Assembly (NCBI RefSeq): GCF_963678635.1
Contig: NC_087062.1
Span: 30,900,833-30,964,832, forward strand
Reading direction: 5' to 3'
Length of the DNA: 64,000 nucleotides
Source of the DNA: Symsagittifera roscoffensis
Taxonomy: Eukaryota; Xenacoelomorpha; Acoela; Convolutidae
Shown: piece after piece, positions 11,667 through 22,498 of the stretch
Numbering within the stretch: the stretch's first letter is position 1
Layout of the letters: each line of letters starts with the position of its first letter
Program-made: the position numbers and the translations under genes
Notes under the pieces: generated by a model
What the model was told of the DNA's origin: nothing
The model's input: only the letters and a program-made list of their open reading frames with translations
Databases searched by the model: none

Positions 11667-12586
11667 ATCAAAGCGTAATCGGGTCCGTGCATATGTTCAT
11701 AAGTTGACGATTTCACAAACGCATACTCTCCCTTCGATGTCCAAATACTGTCTTTGTATTGCTGCTTTGATCGCCTTAGTTGACATTCCCGTTGAACTGA
11801 GTTGATTAACTCTCGTTTTTTTTAGTATGCGTAATTGTTGTATATGTCCTTTTATCCCCCTTTGTTACTCAAAAGAAAACTAACTTTATTGTTCTGCATT
11901 GTAATTGGAATGTTAACTATTGGTTTTTAACAAATTGCACGTGTTCTACAAAATGAATCAAATTTTGCATCCGAAGGCAATTGCTTAATATCTAAATGCG
12001 GAATTAAAATGAGTCTACGCAAACTGGTATCTCACCTGTTAAGTTAATGTTTTCGCTCGGACTTCATCCTGTGTTAATCTCCGATAAATTAACCAAAAAT
12101 TACCGTAGAACAAAGTTGTTCAAAAAATTAGTACTCCCCCAAAATCAACATTGCTTGTCCTAGGGGTCTCAAATTTTGACATGTAAGAGAAGGTGGAATT
12201 AGGGTCTTCCTTTCACACTATCAGCACCCTCACCTCAGTGGAAGCGCGTGAATTTTGTCCCGTGTGGGGTAAATTCAAAACTTTTTGTTCAAAATGTCAT
12301 ATTTGAAGTTCGATCTCACACCGAATTACTCAACTTAATTTATTTTCGTTTCACTTACTGAGTGTGCCACGTCACGTGGCTTGTTATTTTTGGTGGTAGA
12401 AGCGCTCTTTTGTATTAAGTCAAAGAAAAATTGGATAATTAAAGTTTCTAAAAAGTCACGACAAAATGGCGATGCATGCATGCCTTTTGTTTATATGGAA
12501 TTCACACAGAAATGGCTTCAAATGAAAACTCAATTCAAAATGTCTTAAATATATACTTTTACATTCCCTGGATGATAAGTTAAAAT
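11667..12586. other. Intronic sequence without recognised features
   Basis: No gene seen. A short palindrome GCCACGTCACGTGGC at about 12,366-12,380 contains E-box-like CACGTG on one side. Nothing else is supported. Confidence 0.35.
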
Positions 12587-12690
12587 ATGGGGGAATTTGT
12601 CCTCGGGGGATTTAATCCTATGGGGGATTTTATCCTGGGGGATTTTGTCCTAGGTGATTATATCCTGGAAGATTTAGTCCTCGACCTATC
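12587..12690. repeat. Degenerate 16-20-base tandem repeat
   Basis: About six imperfect units with core GGGGGATTTTGTCCT. Later units decay to GGTGATTATATCCT and GGAAGATTTAGTCCT. This is a minisatellite just downstream (in RPL24 orientation) of the ribosomal protein gene. Confidence 0.7.
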
Positions 12691-12961
12691 TATTTGTCAT
12701 TTGCTTTGCATCATTTCCATTAACGCAATGGGCTTATTCCATTGATCAGCTGGCAAAAAACGAACATAGTCTGGACAAGTTTTGAATTACGAAAAGCATA
12801 ACACTATATTACTTCTTGATAACAAAACTCGTGCCAGACATTGTGTGGCGAACGAACTAAAACACATTATCAGTTCAAAACATCCCAGAAGAGAACAATT
12901 TTCTGTTGAGGCATGCTCTCTTGCTCTGTTCTGATCAGTCCAGTGTGGTTGGTTCCTCATC

Positions 12962-13138
12962 CTATCGGGACTTGCCCTGTTGCTTGGGCTTCTGTGGGTT
13001 CTTGATCTTCTGTTGGTTCTTGGCGGGTTTGGGTGCGGCTGCCTTCACCTGTGCCTTCTCTGCCTTTTTCTTCTCAGACACTTCTCGTTTCTTGGCCTTG
13101 ACAGCTCGAATGGCTGCCTCCTGCTTCGCTTTTCTGAC
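12962..13138 (-). CDS. RPL24: Ribosomal protein L24 (eL24), last coding exon
   Basis: This is the 58-residue C-terminal tail of eL24, a 60S large-subunit protein. It begins at a strong acceptor (TTTTTGTAG, AG at 13,140-13,139) with VRKAKQEAAIRAVKAKKRE, matching the conserved region after KPE in animal eL24. A Lys/Ala/Pro-rich tail ending QQGKSR then runs to TAG (12,964-12,962). With the first exon the product is 159 residues, close to the 157 of the human protein. Reading is phase 0 across the junction. Confidence 0.93.
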   Translation of the reverse strand, partial: VRKAKQEAAIRAVKAKKREVSEKKKAEKAQVKAAAPKPAKNQQKIKNPQKPKQQGKSR

Positions 13139-13464
13139 CTACAAAAACGGATTTACTGTAAGCAACCATGGCGGAATTAGAGTGAGCGAAGGCAGGAACA
13201 CGGGATTTTTAGTTCAGCAGAACCTTTCAAACGGATCCGTACACTGAACTTCAGGCAGATTTTCTCAAGTATTTGCCAATGTAAGCGCCTGAATTCATCT
13301 CCGTCGGCAAAAAATTGAGCTATCCGACTTTTGAAAATCGGCCACCCGCCATAATATATGGCAAGCCTGAGGGCAGTGGCGGATTAAGGAGGGGGGGGGC
13401 GAAAAACAACTCACAGGATTGGGGCGGTCTAGTAATTTTCCACTTAGATGATTTATTGACTTGC

Positions 13465-13767
13465 CTCTGGCTTTTCATTCTTTTTCTTGAGGAGTTCATC
13501 CATAGTTATGCCGGCAATACCTCTAGTGAGCACAGAAGATTTCACAACTATCTTCTTGGCCTTCTTCGTGTCCTTCTGCTGCTTCTCCCTCTTCCTCCTG
13601 TACACTGCACCCCATCGGAACAATCGGGGATTCCTTTTCAGTTTGAAGTGTGTCTCGCACTTCTTGTTCAGGAAGTAGGCTATTTTACCGTCTGTCCTCG
13701 CGTATTTCTTCCCTTTACCAGCTGGAATTTTCAACAGACTAAATGTGCACGCCTCCTGCTTCACCAT
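13465..13767 (-). CDS. RPL24: Ribosomal protein L24 (eL24), main coding exon
   Basis: 101 residues of eL24, part of the 60S ribosomal subunit. The L24e zinc-finger-like fold region is recognisable: YARTDGKIAYFLNKKCE, then KRNPRLFRWGAVYRRK, and near the end ITMDELLKKKNEKPE. The start ATG at 13,767 follows a TTTTTCAG acceptor, so a 5'UTR intron is likely. The exon ends CCAGAG and is followed by GCAAGT, giving a GC-AG intron (13,464-13,139). No GT alternative preserves the conserved KPE-VRK junction. The gene lies antisense inside the long intron of the membrane-protein gene. The first cysteine pair typical of some eL24 proteins is only partly visible (single C near residue 7). Confidence 0.95.
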
Positions 13768-15480
13768 TTTGCTCTGAAAAATTTTAACTCATTAAAATTG
13801 GAAACATGGGATATAATTGCATCGAACAAGCTATGAATAATTGAGCACCCCTCTTAGAATCTACTCTGGTTGACAAGGGAGTACCTTATCCGGAATTTAG
13901 CTACCAGAGGCGCAACAGCAGAAGGTCAATTCCTTAGCCCAAAAAAAAAACAAGATAACGAGGTTCACGCCAAGGTAGCCCATAATGCTACGACCAAAAT
14001 TGTAGTACACTATCTGTCTGCTCATTATTATATTTCTTTCATTTTTCTTGTTGAAACTTACTTATTATATTTTCGTTTTAGAAAATCCAATTTACACAGG
14101 GGCGAAGTGGCACTTCGCATACCTGAGCAAAAATATGACCGATAACGCTACTAGGAAAAACTGAATGAGTAAAACTTTTAGTCTACAAAATTGAGTCTCC
14201 TTCCATACCTCTACGCTACAGATCCATGATACCTTGAAGCTAAAGGGCTATTTGTAAAATAATAGTCTGTGTTAAAATACTAAGCATTGTCTGTACTTAA
14301 TAGCTGGTTATTGATCAAAATGAACACAATATTTAGGGTTGGAAAAAAAAGAGTTCAAATGATCACACTAGCTTTGCTTGTGAAAAACGTAAATAATTAA
14401 CGTCAAAAAACCCTTACCAACATCTCCTTGCTATACAATTCGAGCTAGTTTCAGATTTTAGGTGTCCTTTGGGCGATTGTCTTTAGAGATCCAGTGTAAA
14501 TATAATTCTGAAAGCTCAGTTCAAAGCAAAACCACCAAATAAAAAGTGAAAATGCAAAAATAAATAAGATTTGTAGCAAAATTTCCCCCTAAATTTAGAA
14601 ACACTCTACATAGGAGAACATTAAGTCAATTAGTAGCACTCAATAAAATTACTGCTTACTTGAAACATGTCTAAAAAGGAACATTATAAGGTCTATAAAT
14701 TTTTTAAAGTGACGAACGCCAATTATGAGTCTATATAATTGCTAAGTGACGCAAGCCAATTATGACGCATTAGCAAAAACAGTCAATTTGAAAAAAAAAG
14801 AAAATTACCAACTAACATGCCTCAATTTATAGAGCGGACGCATTTGAACTAGTATACAAAAAATTTCATTAAAACATCCTACCCTGCCAGGCTGAGAAAT
14901 CTCTTATTTTCTTGCTGGTCTCCTTCCCTACCTCTACGGCTATGGATGCATGATACCTTGAAGCTAAAGAGCTAATTGTAATATAATCGTATGTGTTAAT
15001 ATCCTTAGCATTGGCTGTACTTAATAGCTGGTTATTGATCAAAATGAACACTTTCAAAATAAACACATTTTGTCGAAACAATCTTTGCGTCGCAACAATA
15101 TTTGCGACTTAGGTTGGAAAAAAATAGTTCATACTATAACACGAGCTTTGCTTGTGTAATAAAGAGGCATGGCTTTATTCTTCCAGTCGGATTCTTATCA
15201 CGTTTTTGAAATGTAATCAGATTTCCATTGTCGCGTGAATTTTTTATTTTCACTTTTGAGCCGAAAACACGCCGATGGTTGTCAAAAAATTGTTGTCAGA
15301 AAATATTAACTTTGCAAAACAACCCACAAATGGGAGCAAAAAATTGTCATCATTAGAAACTTTCGGAATGCCACACGGGCATTTCCGAATGCTAGAAAGC
15401 AGTCGAGCCTTCAAAAAAAACCCTTTCTAAGGAAACTAAGCCAAAAAAAACAAGCAGACAGGCGATAGCAAAAAAAACAC
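13768..15480. other. AT-rich stretch with repeat remnants
   Basis: No gene supported. Members of the dispersed block GGTTGGAAAAAAA followed by GCTTTGCTTGTG occur near 14,336 and 15,110. A segment with CCTTGAAGCTAAAG and TAGCTGGTTATTGATCAAAA appears twice (about 14,210-14,330 and 14,930-15,050), showing a local duplication of a repeat copy. Confidence 0.45.
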
Positions 15481-15483
15481 TGA

Positions 15484-15565
15484 TTCCGACTGGAGTCGAA
15501 CTCCCGGGTTTTGTCATCTCAAGCATGGGTTTTTCCATTGCATCAAAACTCCTTGATTTTCGCAT
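15484..15565 (-). repeat. tRNA-like SINE head
   Basis: The minus strand shows the B-box-like CCGGGAGTTCGACTCCAGTC preceded at tRNA spacing by an A-box-like AGTTTTGATGCAATGGAAA. It adjoins the family 2 repeat at 15,590-15,752. Read as a SINE part and not a functional tRNA gene. Confidence 0.45.
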
Positions 15566-15589
15566 TATACACAGAGGCTAAGCTTCGCT

Positions 15590-15752
15590 TCGCAAACACT
15601 AGCGAGAATACAAAAAAGCAGCTCTATAAAGTGCATAGGAAAAAAAGAAATAAGTCTCGAATTAGTAAAACTTCGGCTACCTCTCGGAACGGATCTGCAG
15701 CCTGGAAAAAAAGAGTCTCACGCAGTAACCACCCAGCCTTGGACGCTTAAAA
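15590..15752 (-). repeat. tRNA-headed SINE-like repeat, family 2 copy B
   Basis: The head near 15,750 (minus strand) reads AGCGTCCAAGGCTGGGTGGT and continues ACTGCGTGAGACTC, matching the copy at 7,640-7,862. The body carries the same ATTCGAGACTTATTTCT-like block. Confidence 0.5.
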
Positions 15753-16289
15753 AAACAAACACTAGCCACAAATAAAGAAGAGAACAGACGCTATAAAACT
15801 TCCAATTCTACAGATCGTGATTATAGCAAAAGTTCCACCAAATTAAAGAACACTTTTACTTGCTAGTTAGGGTGGAAAAAAAGAAGGTTCATACCAATAC
15901 ACTATGCTCGCAAGCCCGATTGCGTAGATAAATCAAGTAGAACACGTTGAATATTTTCACCAGCGAATTCTGTGAACAGTCATTTACCCGGTTGCAACAC
16001 CCTTGCTTGTCGAAAAAGAAACTTTTACTTAACGGTACTTTAATTGTTCCAACTGAAAAGTAACTATAGCGAAGGTGTGTTTTTGTTCCAGCCAATTTTG
16101 ACTACCTCCGAGAAAACTTGTACGGGGCTAGTGTGTATCATATTAAAGCCCTTTGAGCCGTGAATTGGAAAAAAATCACAAAAAACTTCATGTTTCGAAA
16201 ACTACAAGGATTTGTGCCGTCATAGTTGGAGGCAAAGCTCGCAACTCCTGGAAGTACAATTTAATAGCCTCAATATGGAGATAAAAGCT

Positions 16290-16393
16290 AGTCCAAGCAT
16301 AGTGTGTTGGAAGACAGAGATCTGCCAGTGGACAACGCCATTCACGAGTCCAGAAGCTACCAGACTGAGAATCCCAGAGACAGAGACAAGTGA
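16290..16393 (+). pseudogene. Orphan 3' fragment of the transmembrane exon
   Basis: This matches the end of the transmembrane exon (18,976-19,079), including the TGA, but is joined on its left to repeat DNA and has no acceptor or membrane segment. It marks the left edge of the tandem duplication. Not expected to be used as an exon. Confidence 0.8.
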
Positions 16394-17181
16394 GATTTAG
16401 AGGCAAGATTCGCAATCCCTGAGAGTACCCTGACAGCACCCAAGTACAGGGTTGAGAATATCAAATTTTGTGAAATTTTTAAATTCAAGTTTTCTAGATA
16501 TTCTTGAAAAATCTCGAAATTTGCCGTATCTCGTCAACTAAAAGGATTTGGTTATTTATATATGGAGGCTAAGTTCGCAACCGCTGGGGTATCCTTTTAG
16601 CATCCCACCATTGGGTTACTAGTTTCAAATTTAATGAAATAATCCTTGACATCAAACTGGAAAAACGAAAAAAATTCTGAACCATTGCAATGTACGACAT
16701 AGCTTAAACGTTAATAAGTTCTTTCGTTAAACATGCAAAAATATTTCGTTGAAAACGCTTAAGCATTGCGAGATAGTGAAGCCAGCACTTAAATATATAA
16801 TAGATGATAGATTATATAACTTAATTTATTAACTTCCAAAATTCATCAAAACTACAATTTTAACGTTATTTAGCCCTTCAATTTAGCGTATTTTCAGAAA
16901 AACACAACTAGCAATATAGACTAAAAAGCTATACATTAAAAAAAACAATATTTTTTAATTAAATATATTCTTCATTGTTCGTTAATTTCTTAAATCAGTG
17001 TGATCCGAGCTTTCTGTGCTATTTATTCAGCAACCGACTATCCTTGATTCATTATGAAACAAAAAAAATGCGAACTCTACAGATTTTTTTTGGTTTACTG
17101 CAGGCTTGACTTTTTTGCAGCAGCTTATTCAAAATAATTTTTTTTCTTCCAAATTAAGTTTCTGTCTGTCTTTTGTTTCAG

Positions 17182-17235
17182 TGTCCTCGAGGCTGTGAGC
17201 GAAATAACAAGAATGGCAGTTGTGTGCGACTTCAG
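17182..17235 (+). CDS. 18-codon cysteine exon, copy 1
   Basis: A phase 0-0 exon flanked by TTTTGTTTCAG and GTGAGAAAA. It encodes an 18-residue module with three cysteines (CPRGC, then NGSCVRLQ). Joined to CEYK of the 5,058-5,282 exon it would complete an EGF-like disulfide loop of an extracellular domain. Four near-identical copies exist (also 18,540, 19,868 and 21,227). All are phase-neutral, so transcripts could include one to four without changing frame. Confidence 0.7.
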
Positions 17236-18539
17236 GTGAGAAAATGTTTTGGTGTTTTTTCTTAGCCAAATTTAATAGCCTCAAGTACAATTTAATAGCC
17301 TCAATATGGAGATAAAAGCTTCAAATTTTGTAAAAAATTTTTATGACTAAGTTCTTTGAACAGTTAAAAACAAGACATAATAAACGCCACATCTCGGAAA
17401 CTAAGAGCATTTGAGCAGTCATATTTGGACGCAAGATTTGCAACTTGCAGCTCGGGACAGCACCCTAGCAGTACGAAACTACAAGGTTGAGAAATTCAAA
17501 TTTTTCAAAATTCAAGTTTTCTGAAAAATTAAAAAGAAATCATAAAACACGTCATATCTCAAAAACTAAAGCATTTGAGCAGTCATAATCAGAGGCAAGA
17601 TTCGCAACCCCTGAGGGTACCCTCAAAACTTCCGACTACAGGATGCAGATGTTCAAAATTTGAATAATTTCAAATTTAAGTTTTTACAAAATTTTTGAAA
17701 AAATTATAAAAAAACTTTATATCTCGAAAACTAAAAGGTTTTGAGAAGTGAGATTTAGAGGCAAGATTCGCAATCCCTGAGAGTTCCCTGACAGCACCCA
17801 AGTACAGGGTTGAGAATATCAAATTTTGTGAAATTTTTCAAATTCAAGTTTTCTAGATATTCTTGAAAAATCTCGAAGTTTGCCGTATCTCGTCAACTAA
17901 AAGGATTTGGTTATTTATATATGGAGGCCAAGTTCGCAACCGCTGGGGTATCCTTTTAGCATCCCACCATTGGGTTAATAGTTTCAAATTTAATGAAATA
18001 ATCCTTGACATCAAACTGGAAAAACGAAAAAAATTCTGAACCATTGCAATGTACGACATAGCTTAAACGTTAATAAGTTCTTTCGTTAAACATGCAAAAA
18101 TATTTCGTTGAAAACGCTTAAGCATTGCGAGATAGTGAAGCCAGCACTTAAATATATAATAGATGATAGATTATATAACTTAATTTATTAACTTCCAAAA
18201 TTCATCAAAACTACAATTTTAACGTTATTTAGCCCTTCAATTTAGCGTATTTTCAGAAAAACACAACTAGCAATATAGACTAAAAAGCTATACATTAAAA
18301 AATATATATTTTTTAATTAAATATATTCTTCATTGTTCGTTAATTTCTTAAATCAGTGTGATCCGAGCTTTCTGTGCTATTTATTCAGTAACTGACTATC
18401 CTTGATTCATTATGAAACAAAAAAAATGCAAACTCTACAGATTTTTTTTGGTTTACTGCAGGCTTGACTTTTTTGCAGCAGCTTATTCAAAATAATTTTT
18501 TTTCTTCCAAATTAAGTTTCTGTCTGTCTTTTGTTTCAG

Positions 18540-18593
18540 TGTCCTCGAGGCTGTGAGCGAAATAACAAGAATGGCAGTTGTGTGCGACTTCAG
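18540..18593 (+). CDS. 18-codon cysteine exon, copy 2
   Basis: Identical coding sequence to copy 1, with the same acceptor (TTTGTTTCAG) and donor (GTGAGAA). It lies 171 bases upstream of the first transmembrane exon, the same spacing as copy 4 to the second transmembrane exon. That suggests this pair is the original arrangement. Confidence 0.75.
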
Positions 18594-18764
18594 GTGAGAA
18601 AATGTTTTGGTGTTTTTTCTTAGCCAAAAATTAACAGGTGAGCTGCTTTAGACGAAAAATTTTCTTATTATAACCCAAAAACTTTCTACAGTAAGTCTTA
18701 TGTAGAAACACAAAATTATTGTCTATTTGTTTTCTATCAAAACAACATTTCAGCTGTTTCTTAG

Positions 18765-19079
18765 GGCACGTGTGACGACTTCGACAAAGAGCAGGATGCT
18801 GTGCTGACTGCCTCTCGCTACTGGTACATCATCCTTGCAGTGGGAGTGTTTCTAGTCTGTTTACTGTTCTTAATCTACTTGATCGACTACGTCTGCGAAA
18901 AACGAAGGGAGAAAAAAGCGGCCAAAGTAGTCCGGGTGCCTCGAAAGTCCAGAATGGTGGCTAATACCAAACGCAAGTCCAAGCATAGTGTGTTGGAAGA
19001 CAGAGATCTGCCAGTGGACAACGCCATTCACGAGTCCAGAAGCTACCAGACTGAGAATCCCAGAGACAGAGACAAGTGA
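18765..19079 (+). CDS. Transmembrane exon, first copy with truncated tail
   Basis: Acceptor CTGTTTCTTAG ends at 18,764. The exon starts GTCDDFDKEQDAVLTASR, then has a single membrane helix (about 23 residues, from YWYIILAVGV to LIYLIDYV), followed by a basic stop-transfer run (EKRREKKAAK) and a cytoplasmic tail. The duplication junction creates a TGA directly after RDRDK, so this copy encodes 104 residues. The last 37 residues or so of the second copy are missing. No AATAAA was found in the following few hundred bases. It may be used as an alternative 3' exon or may be skipped. Confidence 0.65.
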   Translation, partial: GTCDDFDKEQDAVLTASRYWYIILAVGVFLVCLLFLIYLIDYVCEKRREKKAAKVVRVPRKSRMVANTKRKSKHSVLEDRDLPVDNAIHESRSYQTENPRDRDK

Positions 19080-19867
19080 GATTTAGAGGCAAGATTCGCA
19101 ATCCCTGAGAGTACCCTGACAGCACCCAAGTACAGGGTTGAGAATATCAAATTTTGTGAAATTTTTAAATTCAAGTTTTCTAGATATTCTTGAAAAATCT
19201 CGAAATTTGCCGTATCTCGTCAACTAAAAGGATTTGGTTATTTATATATGGAGGCTAAGTTCGCAACCGCTGGGGTATCCTTTTAGCATCCCACCATTGG
19301 GTTACTAGTTTCAAATTTAATGAAATAATCCTTGACATCAAACTGGAAAAACGAAAAAAATTCTGAACCATTGCAATGTACGACATAGCTTAAACGTTAA
19401 TAAGTTCTTTCGTTAAACATGCAAAAATATTTCGTTGAAAACGCTTAAGCATTGCGAGATAGTGAAGCCAGCACTTAAATATATAATAGATGATAGATTA
19501 TATAACTTAATTTATTAACTTCCAAAATTCATCAAAACTACAATTTTAACGTTATTTAGCCCTTCAATTTAGCGTATTTTCAGAAAAACACAACTAGCAA
19601 TATAGACTAAAAAGCTATACATTAAAAAAAACAATATTTTTTAATTAAATATATTCTTCATTGTTCGTTAATTTCTTAAATCAGTGTGATCCGAGCTTTC
19701 TGTGCTATTTATTCAGTAACCGACTATCCTTGATTCATTATGAAACAAAAAAAATGCGAACTCTACAGATTTTTTTTGGTTTACTGCAGGCTTGACTTTT
19801 TTGCAGCAGCTTATTCAAAATAATTTTTTTTCTTCCAAATTAAGTTTCTGTCTGTCTTTTGTTTCAG

Positions 19868-19921
19868 TGTCCTCGAGGCTGTGAGCGAAATAACAAGAAT
19901 GGCAGTTGTGTGCGACTCCAG
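19868..19921 (+). CDS. 18-codon cysteine exon, copy 3
   Basis: Same exon as at 17,182, with one silent change (CTC for CTT in the penultimate codon). Splice signals are intact on both sides and the phase is 0-0. Confidence 0.65.
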
Positions 19922-21226
19922 GTGAGAAAATGTTTTGGTGTTTTTTCTTAGCCAAATTTAATAGCCTCAAGTACAATTTAATAGCCTCAATATGGAGATA
20001 AAAGCTTCAAATTTTGTAAAAAATTTTTATGACTAAGTTCTTTGAACAGTTAAAAACAAGACATAATAAACGCCACATCTCGGAAACTAAGAGCATTTGA
20101 GCAGTCATATTTGGACGCAAGATTTGCAACTTGCAGCTCGGGACAGCACCCTAGCAGTACGAAACTACAAGGTTGAGAAATTCACATTTTTCAAAATTCA
20201 AGTTTTCTGAAAAATTAAAAAGAAATCATAAAACACGTCATATCTCAAAAACTAGAGGATTTGAGCAGTCATAATCAGAGGCAAGATTCGCAACCCCTGA
20301 AGGTACCCTAAAAACTTCCGACTACAGGATGCAGATGTTCAAAATTTTTGAATAATTTCAAATTTAAGTTTTTTGAAAATTTTTGAAAAAATTATAAAAA
20401 AAACTTTATATCTCGAAAACTAAAAGGTTTTGAGAAGTGAGATTTAGAGGCAAGATTCGCAATCCCTGAGAGTTCCCTGACAGCACCCAAGTACAGGGTT
20501 GAGAATATCAAATTTAAATTTTTCAAATTCAAGTTTTCTAGATATTCTTGAAAAATCTCGAAATTTGCCGTATCTCGTCAACTAAAAGGATTTGGTTATT
20601 TATATATGGAGGCTAAGTTCGCAACCGCTGGGGTATCCTTTTAGCATCCCACCATTGGGTTACTAGTTTCAAATTTAATGAAATAATCCTTGACATCAAA
20701 CTGGAAAAACGAAAAAAATTCTGAACCATTGCAATGTACGACATAGCTTAAACGTTAATAAGTTCTTTCGTTAAACATGCAAAAATATTTCGTTGAAAAC
20801 GCTTAAGCATTGCGAGATAGTGAAGCCAGCACTTAAGTATATAATAGATGATAGATTATATAACTTAATTTATTAACTTCCAAAATTCATCAAAACTACA
20901 ATTTTAACGTTATTTAGCCCTTCAATTTAGCGTATTTTCAGAAAAACACAACTAGCAATATAGACTAAAAAGCTATACATTAAAAAAAAAAAAATTTTTT
21001 TAATTAAATATATTCTTCATTGTTCGTTAATTTCTTAAATCAGTGTGATCCGAGCTTTCTGTGCTATTTATTCAGTAACCGACTATCCTTGATTCATTAT
21101 GAAACAAAAAAAATGCGAACTCTACAGATTTTTTTTGGTTTACTGCAGGCTTGACTTTTTTGCAGCAGCTTATTCAAAATAATTTTTTTTCTTCCAAATT
21201 AAGTTTCTGTCTGTCTTTTGTTTCAG

Positions 21227-21280
21227 TGTCCTCGAGGCTGTGAGCGAAATAACAAGAATGGCAGTTGTGTGCGACTTCAG
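21227..21280 (+). CDS. 18-codon cysteine exon, copy 4
   Basis: Same exon as copies 1 and 2, with intact acceptor and GTGAGAA donor. It directly precedes the full-length transmembrane exon at 21,452, so it is the most likely constitutive copy. Confidence 0.8.
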
Positions 21281-21451
21281 GTGAGAAAATGTTTTGGTGT
21301 TTTTTCTTAGCCAAAAATTAACAGGTGAGCTGCTTTAGACGAAAAATTTTCTTATTATAACCCAAAAACTTTCTACAGTAAGTCTTATGTAGAAACACAA
21401 AATTATTGTCTATTTGTTTTCTATCAAAACAACATTTCAGCTGTTTCTTAG

Positions 21452-21877
21452 GGCACGTGTGACGACTTCGACAAAGAGCAGGATGCTGTGCTGACTGCCT
21501 CTCGCTACTGGTACATCATCCTTGCAGTGGGAGTGTTTCTAGTCTGTTTACTGTTCTTAATCTACTTGATCGACTACGTCTGCGAAAAACGAAGGGAGAA
21601 AAAAGCGGCCAAAGTAGTCCGGGTGCCTCGAAAGTCCAGAATGGTGGCTAATACCAAACGCAAGTCCAAGCATAGTGTGTTGGAAGACAGAGATCTGCCA
21701 GTGGACAACGCCATTCACGAGTCCAGAAGCTACCAGACTGAGAATCCCAGAGACAGCGACAAGTTGAAGCCCAACGTGCCAGAAGAAGATCTTCAGTCAA
21801 ACTCGGAGCTGAACCCCACCATTCTGCACATCAACTACGACCGATCAACAAAACAGACTTCTGAATCTCAAATTTAG
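21452..21877 (+). CDS. Transmembrane and cytoplasmic terminal exon (full)
   Basis: 141 residues ending at TAG. It begins GTCDDFDKEQ, has one membrane-spanning helix (about residues 19-43 of the exon), then a Lys/Arg-rich stop-transfer sequence. A polar tail follows (KSKHSVLEDRDLPVDNAI, then ending STKQTSESQI). The orientation fits a type I plasma-membrane protein with an EGF-like outside. It differs from the first copy by AGC for AGA just before the tail, and continues where the first copy stops. I do not recognise the tail and cannot name the family. Confidence 0.8.
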   Translation, partial: GTCDDFDKEQDAVLTASRYWYIILAVGVFLVCLLFLIYLIDYVCEKRREKKAAKVVRVPRKSRMVANTKRKSKHSVLEDRDLPVDNAIHESRSYQTENPRDSDKLKPNVPEEDLQSNSELNPTILHINYDRSTKQTSESQI

Positions 21878-22136
21878 GACTTTGAACTCACTACATCTCA
21901 ACCGAGAGGATTTGAAAAGTGAAATTCCCTCCACGAAAATATTTCAGGGAAATGCTTCGTTTTCATTGCAAAAATCAAAAACGGGAAACCGCAAGATAAT
22001 ATCCAATGCTTTCTTGTTTGGCATCAGTTATGAAAGCTTTCAAGTACTCGTACAGTTATACTAACTATTTCATGAACAGAAGGTAAACGATTTGATGCAC
22101 TGACTTAAAGCTACGTATTACAAAATAACCACAGAT

Positions 22137-22142
22137 AATAAA
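22137..22142 (+). promoter_or_regulatory. Polyadenylation signal AATAAA
   Basis: AATAAA lies about 260 bases past the TAG of the membrane-protein terminal exon. It is the likely 3' end signal of that gene. Confidence 0.6.
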
Positions 22143-22498
22143 ATGATTTCAAATTAACCACAACGCTGCTTTTTTGTAAAATGAATCAAATAGAATTGGG
22201 TGCAAGCTTTCTGAATGGCATAGAGATGAGTTAACGCAAACTGATTACCAAAAGATTGCGAAATAAGGTACACATTGATCAATAAGTTTTCACTTGTAGG
22301 CAATTTTTCGTTACCATACAAATTAAAAACCTAACGTAATACACTAATACTTCATAAAGATTTTTCAATCTAAACCTATTAAAACGCATCACGTTTTTGA
22401 GAATTCAAAAATATTTACATCTAAAAATAAATCTAAAATTCATCGAAAACATCTTAAAACATTTTACTACATTTGATCGAGGAACGTATGACCAGTTT

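Larger units (their letters stand above)
16290..18975 (+). repeat. Tandem duplication unit 1 (about 2,686 bases)
   Basis: The unit starts at AGTCCAAGCATAG (16,290) and recurs at 18,976, and again as a partial copy at 21,663. It carries two 54-base exons and one transmembrane exon. Inside it, half-units beginning TGAGATTTAGAGG at 16,391 and 17,749 are also duplicates, each bearing one 54-base exon. Intronic monomers of about 180 bases (sense blocks GCAAGATTCGCAA and CAAATTCAAGTTTTCT) form its background. Confidence 0.9.
18976..21662 (+). repeat. Tandem duplication unit 2 (about 2,687 bases)
   Basis: Near-identical copy of unit 1, offset 2,686-2,687 bases. Half-units start at 19,077 and 20,438. 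Differences are few (for example CTC for CTT in the exon at 19,868, and small poly-A changes near 20,985), so the duplication is recent. An assembly artefact would give the same picture and must be excluded with long reads. Confidence 0.9.

Noticed and set aside
12366-12380. Palindrome GCCACGTCACGTGGC as a regulatory site
   Set aside because: An isolated E-box-like palindrome away from any start site; expected by chance often enough in 64 kb.
2865-15752. Functional tRNA genes
   Set aside because: The tRNA-like heads have mismatched stems or degenerate boxes, lack paired acceptor ends, and two families continue into shared repeat bodies, so they are SINE-like.
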